Source: Cryptolaemus montrouzieri (Eukaryota > Arthropoda > Insecta > Coleoptera > Coccinellidae). Taken from it: a stretch of DNA of 64,000 nucleotides. The position numbers were made by a program, and so were the translations under genes. Under the pieces are notes generated by a model. The model saw nothing but the letters and a program-made list of their open reading frames with translations. It did not search any database and was not told the origin of the DNA. Shown here in pieces: positions 36,801-47,902 of this stretch. Every line of letters starts with the position of its first letter. Positions within the stretch are counted from its first letter, which is position 1. The stretch is from positions 53,616,485 to 53,680,484 of the forward strand of contig JABFTP020000083.1 of assembly GCA_013387265.2 (NCBI GenBank). Reading direction: 5' to 3'.

Positions 36801-39800
36801 GTAGGTCTAGAAGTAGAGAGAGAGTCAGAGAAGACAGGATGATAAAAATGAACGAGAGAACGAGAAGATCGAGAGAGAGATCTCATGAGCGGACATACAT
36901 GGGGAGACACACAGGCAGACGTTGACGAAACTTCTTTCTAGTTTTGATCAAAGACAAAATTTCACATAAGTTAGGAAAATTGTTTATTGCTCTTTTATTT
37001 TGCTAAGGCGTGAGTCATTTTGGATTGAAAACTCATATGTGTACCACAGATAGGTGAAATATATGGATACAAAAATTTTCATTACATATTCATTACAGAA
37101 AACCATTAATCATATACAACTTTTCGGTTTTATAACTGCCTTTGTTCTCTTATTGAGTTATTTTAAAAAGTCATTGGTGTTTTTCATAGTAAGAAAACTC
37201 ATATAAGATGATGATTTGAAAATTAGACTTGTATGAGATTTGTGTGACCTAACGATCTAAATTACCTAACACACAATTCCAACTTGAATTTTATCTATAA
37301 AGGGGGACCTTGTGAAGGATGTTTCAACAAGAAGAACAGATTTTGAAATGTATCCAACATTATTTTGATCATGTTTAGGGCGTTCTCAAGTAAAGTGAAG
37401 TTTCAAGATATTTTAAGGAAAGATAAGTAATAGTTGTTTGTTGGAAAAACATTCAAGAAGGGAAGAGACTTCCACAGCACACTGGGAATGTAGGTATTTT
37501 TTTTAAAGGTTATTCGATGGAACTTTGTGCTAATCTAGAGTTTCTCTGAGAATATGATTCTTTTTAAATCAAGTCTACCAGTCACCTATGTCAGGCATCT
37601 CTTATGGGAAAGCGGAAGATATGATCAGTTAGGAAATATGTCGCAGAAAGTTAAGAAGCATTTTTTACTTGAATGGTATTTTAAGTATGACAAATATTCA
37701 AGATGGACTTTGCAACATTCAAACTAAGCACCAAGAATTAAATGGCCTGATATGAATATTCTGGCAAGATACCAAACAAATTGACATGTGGAGGCTTCAC
37801 AAAGTTTAAATTCTTGGAAATATAAAATGCGTTTGTTAAATGGGTAGACTGCGTTACTTCATCATTGATTCATCCATAATTCTGCAGAGTTTAGGAAATT
37901 GATTGGAATGTAAAGGTGAATAAAGAAAGAGAAACCATACACAAAATATGAAGAACCTGAAGATATTATGAGAGATATGAAGTTGCTCTGCTTGAAGGAA
38001 AAAAAAATCTGTTGGGTGGATCCAGGGAATCAGGTTGAATAGAGAAAAACTGGTAAATTTGTTTTGTTCTACTTTCTCAAAGTCAAATTATTTTGGAAGC
38101 AAAATCTTATAAATACACAAAAGCCTTGATTATGGCTGAAGTTTTTTGCTGCCTTGTTATTCATTTATGCATTTTTGATTTTTCAACAATATTTTGTTCT
38201 TTTTAATTTTATATATTTGGAGCTCATAAGATTTGTGTTACTAATGTTTGAGTACAAAATTTAACAAGGCGAAAATATTCGTTGATATTGATTGAATTTC
38301 AAGTTGGCTTTGAAAATGAAAATTTTTCTTCATTTTGACTTGCAATAAAATGTGTAAATTAGTTATTTGAAAGAAATCCATAGAATTTTTTCGGCGAAAG
38401 ATAAAAGCTAAAACGATTCAATGAATCGTCTGTCGAACCAAAGAATATAATTTTGAAAAGAATGCCAGAATAGAGTTTGGAGTGCCTGTCTTGTAGCAGA
38501 ACTTTTGGAAATATGTTGTATGTTACCAGTGGTAGAGTCTGGCGTTACGACAAGTTCATATTGCAAAGAAAACCAGAAGCAGTTGAAAGCCTCCGCATTA
38601 CAATTTTCACACATTTATAAATCTTGGAAGAAATTATCAAATTTTTACTATGAAAACTCACTAAAGAAGTGTAGCGGTTGAAATGACTTTTGACTTCAAG
38701 ATAAGCAAAAATATTTGGAGTACAACAGCATTGTTTTGAAAGAAAACAACACCAAAGAGTAATTGTTAGCAATAATGAGTTTCTTGCCTAATTCATGAGG
38801 TAACATTAAATTTTTAGCAATGTTATTGGTGAATACCTGTTTCAAGTGATGAATATGCTTTGTGTTATGAAAATATTTAGCGACAGGTTGAAACTTTTCA
38901 ACGTTGTAGTGTTACTTAAAAGGATCATTCAAGAAGTAGCTACAAAACTCATCAAACTCGCAAATTTTGCCTTTTTCAACTTGGAAAATTCTTGATGAAA
39001 TTGGGATTACAACATATAATTTCGATTAGAAATGAAGAAAGAGTCAACACATTTAGGAAAATATGTCTAAAACATGTTAAATTATAAGGAAGAATCAAGA
39101 GGTGTTCTGAATGAATAGCCAAAGAGAAAACTCACCTAAATCGTTTTCTGTCAAAGGACTCACAGTGCCAAAGAATCTTTTGTCTAAAATCTGCAAAAGT
39201 TGCAAAGCAGTGTCTCGTACTGTGGATCTGGGACAGCCTGTATTCATAAGCGTTACATTGATCACTGCTGTATAATGGTCACACGGATATTCCCTGAAAA
39301 TACACCCGTCTCCCGTTAATTTCGTTATAACAAGAGATAAACTTGACCAACCTGGTGCTGAAGATATAGGCCAACGCGAGGAAACATCCGTCGGCAACGG
39401 AATAGCTTCCCATGTAGCATTTGTCCACGATCCAATCCAGGAGCGGTCCGATGTCCGGATTCGACTCGAGCAGCAAGATGACAGTCTCCTGCGCCAGGCT
39501 GTAAATCTAAACGGAAGCGATCATGCGATAGAATCGCTTTTCAGAACTCACCCTCTCGTCGTTGCTGTTCAGAAGGCCGTCCAGCCACTGATAGTACGAA
39601 CCGTCTTCGCTAAAGTCGCCGGGATCGAAGCAGGGCCCGCAACAAATCAGGGCACTCATCACTTGAAGCGAGACATATTGAAAGTCCCACGATTTTTTGT
39701 TGTTTTGATCTGCGGCGTCGCTAACGGTAGCCGAAAGTCCGTATTTTCCCGCCCAATGTGAGAACAGCATAAAGAGATTCTTACGGAGATCTCGCTTCAG

Positions 39801-42800
39801 AAGATTTCCACGTACATCCACTAGAGATGAAAATCAATAATAATTGAAAACAGGAGTAGTATTGACAAGTAAACAACTCACAATTGAAATTTTTGATCAT
39901 TTTTCTTATGAAATGTCCGAAGTGCAGGGTCAGATCCTTCACGCTGCTAGAATTCTTATCCGGTTCGTTTTCCAGAAAGTACCTCACGCCGTCAATGAAT
40001 TCAACCAGGAGGGAATTTAGACTTTGGATGTCCTTGTCGATGGCCCAAGAACTGGCGCCCAGGGTGCCCTTATCGGCTATCTCTTCGAACATTCTAGTCA
40101 GTTGCAAGCGCAGTGCATCTCGTCTCCTTCGTCTTCTAACGTTCTCCTGTTTTTTGTCTACGGCTTCTCGCACGTACGGAACCAGTTCTTCGAGAAGATC
40201 CCTGAAATAGAATTTCAATCGCTACAATAACGAAGGGAAAAAATTTCAAAGAGAAAACATTTTAAATATTCAAAATTGTCGAAATCCTGCTAAGCTATTG
40301 TTGCAGATGAGAATATCCTAAAAATGTTTTTTTCGCTTTATGTATCCATGCCTACTTCGAAACGATTCAGTTATGATTCCTTAGAAGAGTTGGTCCAATT
40401 GGTCTCTAAGAGGAGCATGTACAGGTGATAAGACCCATCACATTACATGTGGTTTATTATGGTAGAGATTAAGATGCTTAAAATGTACGTAATGCAAGAC
40501 CATCTTGCTTAAAAAATATTTCATCTATCATTATAGAGTTTGATAAGCTACCATGGTATTTAAACCAACACTTTGTGCTTTAAAACTATGTTTCAGAAAC
40601 CAGTACCAGAACCTTCAAGTAACCAGACAACATCAATATACAATATTTTTCATCATGCAGGGTGTTACGTTATGTTATGCCACAAACCCTAAGGTGCATT
40701 CTTGAACCAACTTTAAATAGAAAAGTACTTATTATTTTCCAATTCAGGAAATAAAAATTCAAATTTTTTGCTCGTAATGATTTTTCGATATCACACTTTG
40801 TTTTCACGTCAAAAAATTGAAACTATTTCATGGCACGTCGAAAAATTATTGAAAATTTAAAATCAAGTTAGCATTATAGAAGTAGTTTTAATTATATTCC
40901 GCGAAACGAAGTATGATACTAAAAATAATATAGAGAAAAGTTGTATTTTCATTTAATGAATCTGAAAATAATATAAAATTGAAAAAAACTAAGTGGTGTA
41001 ATTTTATTCCAAAGATTGCCCCCTTTAGACTCCATTGGAATTCACAGTTACATATGATTCAGTTCAAGCCAACTTTGTGTCTTTTTACAAGGAGCGACAT
41101 TGTTGAATTTAAAAGAAGTTTCAGTGAAATATCAATTTTTTTAATTTTGACACCTGGTATTTCAAAAATTCAATTTTCTATGACAAATGGTTATATTCAC
41201 TTTATAATTCTAATCTGATTGATATCCACCTCTTGAATTTATTGTCTAACATTAAGTAACACCCTGTATAGGTATTAAGTGGTCATCCTTGCAACTGCTG
41301 GCAGATTATTTGAAAATATGGAAAATTGTTGTCTTAGTAAAGCAGAAAAAGTTTTGTTTTCTAATTGCAAGATATTGAAATTTTTAATTTCCTTAATTTT
41401 CGGTGTTTTATTATTATTTCTTGCAAAAATTTTATAAAATGCCTAGGTTTTGATTTTAAGTAAGAATCGAAAATATTCGCAATTTGTTCAGCTTTTCATT
41501 TGAGTATGTACATCAAATAGAATCGAAAAAAAGAACGCATAAATAACTAGAGGTAAAAATTGTTGTCCTAGAAAAAAAACACGTATAGTTTTTCCAACAA
41601 ATTGGAACATCAAATCGTTTAGACCCTTATGTATAACTTATGTTTCAAATTTGAGCCAAATATCTCGAAAATTTTAAAAAATCGAGATTGACAAAAATCA
41701 AACATTTTACTTTAAGGATTATTTTTCATATTTTTACTTGAGATCAAGGCATAATAGCGTGACACTCTGTACTCTAGATCTAGGAGATTTATTTGCTCAG
41801 TAAAGGGCGTGGAATACTGAACAAAATGAAAATAGTTAAATTTAGAATAATGAACAAAAACATACCTTAAGGCTTCGCTATTTATGTGGCCGAGGGCGTA
41901 GACGGTGGCATCCCTGATGTCGGGAACTTCACAGCGTAACAGAGGTACGACTAATTTGTACAATCCAGACGGTGAAACGCTTCCCAATTTGTTGTCACTT
42001 TTCTCCAAACTACTGAAGCTATCAGGGTTTGAACTGAAACGAATAATTTAGTAAAAAAAAGGGATCGTTACTTTCTCTCTTGTTACCTCAAACTCAAGTC
42101 GGGACTGGCGCATCTGACGATCGGGTTAGGAATATGTGGAACTACCCGAAAAGCCAAAGTTATATAATTTTTCCAGAGATGCATGTACGCGTCTCGTTCG
42201 CTCGGCGGTTTCTTTATTGTTGTAGAGCTTCTCAATAAGGAAGCTCTGTTGTCATTTAAAGGCCTGAAAAGAGAAAAGATTAGGTTGCAATTACATCAAG
42301 TTCATAATTAAAATACGAGAAGTTGAAATCGATCTAGATCAATTTTGTCATTTCATCAGAGAAAAATTTGTTGTACATTAAACTTATTTAATTCAATGTT
42401 TCTAAAGAAATCTCTTAATAAATAATAATACAAAAAAACCGTTCCATGAAATATAACCGGTCCAGAACGTTGTTTGAAAATATTTAAGAATCTTTTTTGC
42501 ATGATTCGATATATTGTTTACAATGTTTCATTATTTTTAATTTTGGAATAAACAATAATCATTGTTTGTTTTCCTTTCGTACGCGACATATATTCTGTGC
42601 TTTTTCAAATTCGGAAATAGAGAAGGAAATACTTACGTAGGATCGACGACGGAATACAGGGCGTTCAGTCTGGCGAACACTATGGGCCAAACGTTCGATA
42701 TTAGAACGGGACAGTGATCGATCAACTTCTCTTTCTCCAGGAAATCGAACAGAATGCTGCTCCACGGATCCACCACTGTGAACGAATAAGAATTCCCGCT

Positions 42801-45800
42801 CTTAACTGTGCCGTCCTCACATAACCCCGCCGTCCACACGCTGGAATTTCTGTCGCTCAGCCACTGAAGGTCGATGTTGGAAGTCGCTTGTACGGCCGAC
42901 CTTTCCATCGGCGGTAATAGATAAGAGTACTTTTCCACGATTTCCGGACAATACTTATCGATCACTTCCACGACAGCTTGGATGTCGGAGCAATTGAGCA
43001 ATTTGAATAACGTCTTGACTTCCTTCAGGATCAGCACCGATACTCGCCTGGCCGTCAATCTATTGTTGCACAGCATCACCAGCGCCAAAGCCTCCACCAG
43101 ATGCAACGAAGACGCCAAAGTTTCGACTTTTACCGTGTCGGTCTTTCGCGTCAGAGTCGAATCTACCACGCTCGATTTGAATTCGTTATAATCTCTGCCT
43201 AAAATGAAATACTTTAACATTTAGAATTTTAAATTTAAATAAAAATATCAAGATAGCAAAGTATATCAAAATAAAAATTGAAAAAAAAAGGAACTACTTG
43301 TATTCAAAATAACCCAAAAGAACAAGAAATATAAAAATTTTTAAGAATAAGTAAGTATACTCACTCATTCTCGGTACTACGCAATTACCAGTAATGGCAT
43401 TTTTCCAGGCGATCAACAGCGTGAGTATCATCTTCAAACCGTTATCAATCAACTGCGGAGAGGTATCCAGAACATCTTTCGCCAAAAATTGCGTTAACCC
43501 CCAAATAACGTCGTGTCTCCAATCGGGAAAATCGATGATCAAGGTTTGCAAACTCTGGTAAGCCAGAGCCCTCAATTCTTCGTCCATATGTACCGTCAGT
43601 CTACTCAATAGGTCTACCAGTTCGGCACCGGTCATGCCGTCCGGTATCAGTCTTGGCACAGCGGCTACGCAAGTCCTAAATAGATCTATTTTGGGCTTCC
43701 TTTCTCCTGTTATCATTTCGTCCGGTTCTTTATTGACGTTCTGCGTATTAGTCATCATTAAAGGTCTGCCGTACTGGGTGTCCAAGGCTCTGAGAATATC
43801 CACGAATACTCTTCGAACGTGTGGAAAGTAAGCACTCATACCGATCGTCCGAGCGGTGTCTTCCGTTAGTACTTTATTGATGAAAGTTTTTCGTACTCGT
43901 AAAGTGTTACCGCTGGGCATGACCCCGACAGATCTGGGCATGGGCGGATCTCCTTCTTTCTGTTGCAAACTATCGGCTACCACGAGGAAGGCTCTGAGTC
44001 CTATGCTCATTCTTTCCGGAGTCAGAATTATCTTGATTGGTCTTCCTATGGACAGTAAATCGAACACGATTTCTCTCATAGCAAAGTCTAGTCTTTCTTG
44101 AGCGATGAATTGAATAATTTTCACGAAAATATTCAACGGTGTGTCCCTCGGGACGACGCCTTTGGATCCCTTTGGAAATAGAGAGTTGACGATGCTTTGA
44201 AGTCGTGATTGCGTGGCAGAGTTACTCTCACATTTAACTCTGATCATATACACCCACAACAAACGATATAGAGATTCTGAAAAAGAGATTCAAGCTGAAA
44301 CAATCGATAACTAAGGGATACCACAATGAATAATATGTAATGAAAGCATTCATATTTTATCTCATCTTAAGTCTTGAAACTTGATGGTTAAGGTGAAGGT
44401 CCAAAGAAGGAATTTACTACTAATTTTTCTTCTTGTGTAATATTCTTTTAATATTTTATATAAATAAAAATAATAGGGTGAAAACTTTTTCATAATTTAA
44501 ACATCTGAGATATGTCTTGTATATCGAGAAATAAAGTTAATCCTTATCAGGCAAGTCGAGTGATTAGATTAAAAATATATAGTTTAAAATTACCTAATGC
44601 CACACGACACATTTTGGGATCTCTATTCTTGAGGTGTTGTAAGCAGATGGTCAGGAAGCAGGGCCAATTTTGCAGAAAAAATTGTTTCTGACTGACACAT
44701 AGTAGACACGTTACCAGAGGAAACAGTGCCAATCGATGTTTCGATTTATTACTGGCATCCAGAGTTTGAAAAAATAACGTTTCCACAAAATGTTTCAGAC
44801 AAGGTACATTCACTTCGTTTTTGACTGCCTGAAAGTTTTCTTCATTTTACAATTATCTATATGCAATAATAAAATTGAGGAATAAATAAAATTAAGTCAT
44901 AAATATTAGATGGGAATCTACGAATAAAAAGCAGTTACATTAAGAATTATCCAAGAATTTAGGAAATAATTAATGGCTGTTCAAGAGTAGCATGAGTTAC
45001 TTATTTGAGAATGATTTGTTAGTTTTGTTGTTAATGAAATTGTTCGAAAACGCATGCATGATACAATATAAATAATATTAAATTAAAATTCTTACTGCAG
45101 CAACCGGAACTAGAATCTCCACAAACAGACCAGCCAGAGCGTGTTTCACGTCCTTGTCTTTAACCTCCAGAAAATACTGCGCGCATTCTTGCATGAATTG
45201 AAATGACGCTTCGAACTCTTCGATTGGCACCATTTTCACCCTAAAGAACTTCATACCCATCAGTAGACTGATTATACTCTGCGTTGTATTGGGACTTGGT
45301 TCTCGGGACCTCAATTCTTTCAATTCCGTCATAAATCTCGTTCTAACAGACATAAATCTCGACTGCGCCAAAACTCCCACCACTTCTGCATACAAGTCTG
45401 CGATGATGTGTATGTTGGCACCATTAGGATTGTTCTGAATGCTAAAATTATTGCTCTTAATGTTCTTTCCATATGATTGCTCTACTAATAGTATAATAAT
45501 ACTCGAACAAGAAGCATCTTTGACATGACTGTTAAAAAAAAAAAACCAGAATAAAAATAACAACTTACCCTTCTTTATATTTAAAATGTTTAAATGCCAG
45601 ATTCTCAATGTATTGCACAAGATCTTCATGTCCCGGATGAAAAGACAGTTGCTTCAAAACTTCAATTAGTACCAGGCAAAATATAAATTCTACAGCCAAA
45701 TCCCTCTTCTCCTTTTGTACCTCAGCTTCTGAACGTTCAACTGTTTCTGTAATTCCTCCAGACACAATGTATATTATACTGAAATCAAACACAATCAAGA

Positions 45801-46666
45801 TATCGTTTAAATTGAACAATGAAATGTGAAAGTACCTTTTTTGTTGTTTCGGATCAGTTTTTTTATGCTCTGGAACGGTAAGTTCCGACATCTGTCGCTC
45901 ATACCAAGAAAATAGTGCTTTTAACAGAGACGGCAAACAATGTTCAGCAACTGATCCAAATGCACTCAACAACTGATCAAATTGAGCATCCTCCCCTCTT
46001 TGCAATGCCTTAGATAGAGCTTTTTCCTAAAACAATATCTTTTTTCATTCCAGACAAAGACACGAAAATAATAAATAACAACACCTTAACTTGTGTATCA
46101 TTCAGAACAGAATCAATTTTCTTTTCTGCTAAAATAGTAAAATCTGCAAACAGGCTCCTCATAACAAATTCACCAGGTCTTATATCCATATCTACTGTCA
46201 TTCCAGATACTTGTAATGATGTTCGTTCTTTCTGAGCACCCCATGGTAGGAGAAGATCTGCTTCTTTGATGTACATGTGTGATGAACCAACATTTGGATG
46301 ATTCTTATTTTCAGACTCTACAAAAATATATTCAAACTATTCATATCGGCACTGCAACAAAATTATTTCAAAATGATAACTAGAGATATTTCTTTATTTT
46401 CTCTATATAACATTCACAATATCTCCTCTATTAATTATAAATAATTAAAAGTTACCCAATAAGTATGATCGATTAATTGAACCATCATCGAGTCCTAAAG
46501 AAGCATGAATTGTAGATCCTGATAGACTACTTTTTTCTGTTATTCCAGAAGCAGTTGTGTTGTCACTATGGGTGTCTGAACAAATGCTATGAGAACCTTC
46601 TGCATCCGAATCATTGGAAGTAACATCTAAAACTATACATTCATTATTATCAACTCTAGATTTCAT
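24121..46666 (-). CDS. fry: Furry (Fry), giant HEAT/ARM-like scaffold protein, 35 coding exons
   Basis: Furry binds and activates NDR/Tricornered kinases and controls polarised growth, hair and bristle shape, dendrite tiling and mitotic chromosome alignment; it is cytoplasmic and associated with microtubules and cortex. My exon model sums to 9192 nt (3063 residues), close to human FRY (~3013). Recognised landmarks in order: the N-terminal GEFVMRSLFADFTILAEKKI, LQRGEDAQFDQLL, RDLAVEFIFCLVL, the long conserved block with FDLLSIGRPIKIILTPERM, EYILPWLHNMELVDPN, DWTIHVPMMLHVAFLGLDH, DFTFDLSQTPVIGRKY, FGVFKDFDFLEYESES and the C-terminal coiled-coil-like region. All internal splice phases agree. The 5.5-kb intron 14 contains two genes on the opposite strand. 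The first exon is ambiguous (see findings). Confidence 0.93.
24632..24647. repeat. (TG)8 microsatellite in the last fry intron
   Basis: A pure dinucleotide run of eight units. It lies between fry exons 34 and 35. Likely to vary in length; no other role is evident. Confidence 0.8.
27982..33626 (-). CDS. fry: fry exons 15-25 (central region)
   Basis: Exons in transcript order: 33626-33501, 32030-31900, 31842-31744, 31689-31555, 30675-30456, 30323-30020, 29941-29655, 29552-29433, 29371-28910, 28846-28239 and 28179-27982. Joins give conserved furry text such as LTMPMFSEITYRFHLARP, PNELLPYAKRVILYLA, STFHRCNIGVMLLCD and EEHIQEDKEHRIPVPVV. Exon 24 contains a Ser/Arg-rich, less conserved insert. The 1-kb intron between 30676 and 31554 contains the inverted-repeat element at 31055-31293. 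Confidence 0.88.
31055..31293. repeat. Inverted-repeat element (MITE-like) in a fry intron
   Basis: The 59-nt arms 31055-31113 and 31235-31293 are reverse complements with only a few mismatches, around a ~120-nt centre. The arm contains AACTATGACCGGTTTCATCA-like sequence. The layout fits a non-autonomous DNA transposon or other foldback element. No clear target duplication is visible at the ends I chose. Confidence 0.7.
33899..35373 (+). CDS. Class A neuropeptide-type G-protein-coupled receptor nested in fry intron 14
   Basis: Exons 33899-33973, 34109-34408, 34472-34909, 35050-35248 and 35309-35373 give 1077 nt (358 residues), all phases consistent. Seven hydrophobic segments are visible. 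Class A features: TM2 LSSSYYLSALAVSDTIF, a TM3 Cys (GTCQALVY) pairing with ECL2 (NVCGIEP), ERF in place of DRY (VERFIAVRYPL), TM6 FLCFNLPSY and TM7 NFGINFILYC. The LSSSYYLSALAVSDT segment recalls insect CNMamide-type receptors, but this is a weak memory-based hint, and related peptide receptors share much of it. The N terminus is short and lacks a signal peptide, as is common. It is on the strand opposite fry, entirely within one intron. Confidence 0.85.
35750..36925 (+). CDS. Intronless CCHC zinc-knuckle and retropepsin-like protein with Arg/Ser-rich tail
   Basis: An intact 391-residue frame nested in fry intron 14, opposite strand. Residues 7-20 (CFKCGKSGHWARAC) and 44-57 (CYVCRKLGHLAREC) are two CX2CX4HX4C knuckles like those of retroelement Gag. 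Residues ~145-260 resemble a retropepsin fold: GYLDTCSEKCLIK where D[ST]G is expected, and VIIGRSWLD, like the second conserved strand. The DTC in place of DTG suggests lost proteolysis. The C-terminal ~90 residues are rich in Arg/Ser/Glu (GRSRSRERVRED). No capsid, reverse transcriptase, integrase or long terminal repeats are seen. The likeliest reading is a domesticated gag/protease gene with a nucleic-acid-binding role; a fragment of a still recognisable element is the alternative. Confidence 0.75.
   Translation: MGDSNKCFKCGKSGHWARACHLKKRELPNYVPDKQDIKNKVTRCYVCRKLGHLARECPTGGKYYDLDRPSEGNRRSQETPPPPNLGIDNPYGEMDGIALTQAFDSIEERDWEFIKLESQKDNAEMKRQIGIEPKSERFIQGTEEPKYYKTVMLSNTKFNGYLDTCSEKCLIKYSAAKKAQLNVQLDDTDVMAHSPTFKGKIVSIGKAVTAVTVDTVEVNNVEMFVVSDDVLNIDVIIGRSWLDHPHILFLKMETAVYLANITMHPFDKFRSILNSLDIKPPNRKSMTDTQLDVVSSSDDDGMGKSKHGKASKKRHYSRIKGDYKSIEEPVPRKQSREVSYERDRGRELIRGRSRSRERVREDRMIKMNERTRRSRERSHERTYMGRHTGRR
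36926..39135. other. Remainder of fry intron 14
   Basis: No intact gene. Between about 37300 and 38100 the + strand shows short protein-like pieces broken by stops, possibly a very decayed transposable element, but I cannot name a family. The rest is AT-rich intron. Confidence 0.35.
39136..46666 (-). CDS. fry: fry exons 1-14 (N-terminal conserved domain)
   Basis: Exons in transcript order: 46666-46456, 46317-46085, 46026-45836, 45778-45569, 45441-45096, 44828-44594, 44276-43365, 43198-42637, 42263-42087, 42033-41866, 40201-39882, 39820-39552, 39506-39352 and 39293-39136. Exon 7 is the largest and holds the most conserved furry sequence. Joined residues across each boundary read as continuous furry protein, for example AALESLYRLL-type and SEALRDLLEELV joins. 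Intron 10 (40202-41865) contains mariner-derived repeats. Exons 3 and 4 are separated by a 57-nt stretch without stops, so it could also be retained. Confidence 0.88.
40658..41266. mobile_element. Non-autonomous mariner-type element (MITE-like) in fry intron 10
   Basis: About 609 bp starting CAGGGTGTTACGTTATG and ending GTAACACCCTG followed by TA. These ends match the 4682-6839 transposon. It contains no transposase. The left flank is TG instead of TA, suggesting one mutated base in the target duplication. It is probably an internally deleted relative of the larger element. Confidence 0.65.
41570..41773. repeat. Solitary right end of a mariner-type element
   Basis: The stretch from about 41586 matches the fragment at 18636 (TTTTCCAACAAATTGGAACA). 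It ends near 41772 with GCGTGACACTCTGTA, a degraded form of the GTAACACCCTGTA terminus. No matching left end lies between 41267 and 41570. It occupies the acceptor side of fry intron 10. Confidence 0.5.
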
Positions 46667-46720
46667 TCAACGCTTCTCACCATTATCTTGATTAGATTGT
46701 TCCACAACAAGTTCGGACAT
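46667..46720 (-). other. fry: Upstream in-frame ORF or alternative fry first exon
   Basis: ATG at 46720-46718 opens 17 codons (MSELVVEQSNQDNGEKR), with a TGA that directly abuts the ATG at 46666. A good donor (AATG then GTGAGA) lies after 46681. Splicing from it to exon 2 at 46317 is in phase and would replace the 46666-46456 N terminus. So the sequence is either an alternative first coding exon or an upstream ORF. Confidence 0.55.
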
Positions 46721-47130
46721 ACCTACAATTGTTATATTATTGTTTGCGAAATATTAAATGGAAAAAATTCGCTCTACATTTTTTACCAACTTCATACAAT
46801 CGAACTAAACGATCATTTATATTAATTTTTATATGTATTGCAATCAATTCTACTAAGGCAGCTCAAACTTTACGGGTGTGTTTGGTTATTTCAAAAAATT
46901 CAATTAATTCACTGGGGTGTCAATTTACCGGGTCAAACTGATAGAAGTTGATAACATACACATAGACTGTTTTGACAATCGTAGAACGTTTTCTTTTCTG
47001 TTGTTACTTCATTATTCAGTCAAAATGCATTGAAGGCAGAGTCGTCTTTTTGCAAGAATACAATAAAGATGTTATTTTTGAATCATAAATATCAATCTTA
47101 TTCGAAAAATTAAATATTTGTAGTATTGCA

Positions 47131-47170
47131 CAGAATAAACATAAAACCTTGATGATTTATGTTTATTCTG
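47131..47170. repeat. Short hairpin between fry and the TEN1-like gene
   Basis: Perfect 15-bp arms (CAGAATAAACATAAA and its complement) separated by 10 nt. The AT-rich loop has no T-run, so there is no obvious terminator role. It may be incidental. Confidence 0.6.
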
Positions 47171-47902
47171 TCAGGACACAGAACATAGAATAACTGAAGT
47201 CATAGAAAAGATCAATTAAATGATTTTCTGGAACGTTGATCTTCTTACATTCATTTTTAAAAGAGAAATAGCAAATTAACCTGTTCTTGCCGCTCATATA
47301 AAAAACTTTTAACCACAAGTTTTATTAACGATTTACGCTACCCTTTCTATCATTGAATTCCGAATTTGGCTGTCATATTGTTCGAATAAGAACATCGATT
47401 TTTTCATATTTTAATTGAATTGACGGATATTGAATAGATAAAAGTGTAATTATTGAGCATAATAATAGAACGATTTTCAATTTTATGTATTTTAATGAGT
47501 TGAGAAGAAATCGTACCCTTATACAAGAAAACTCGAGTTGCGAATTTTCTACTGGAGAAATGATGACAACGATAGTCCTCAAGATACTTTCTTGCGTGTC
47601 TTTGTTGATGAACGGCCAGGTTATAAATGAAACACTAAATAATTATATTTTATATGTATAAGCACAATTATAGATCAATGAAAATTCTTGGACTTTCAAA
47701 TTCTTCTTTTTACATGATTTATGATTGTAGCCGAAAATTTGTGAATTTTCTATGATTGATTTGTAGTTTGCCGTCTGACCGGTCAGAGACAGTTGACTAT
47801 TTAAAATTAGTTTTGAAAAGTCATAATTTCACTAAATTCGGGATTCTCGAACTCAAGATTTCGAATGTAAATCCAGATCTGAAATATCAAAGGTACAGTG
47901 GC

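Noticed and set aside
37300..38100. Short protein-like pieces in fry intron 14
   Set aside because: Many stops and no recognisable transposase or polymerase motif. It may be a decayed element, but no family could be supported.
24121..46666. Numerous + strand frames of 60-110 codons overlapping fry exons
   Set aside because: They are shadows of the coding strand: they change frame where fry exons do and lack any domain or start context.
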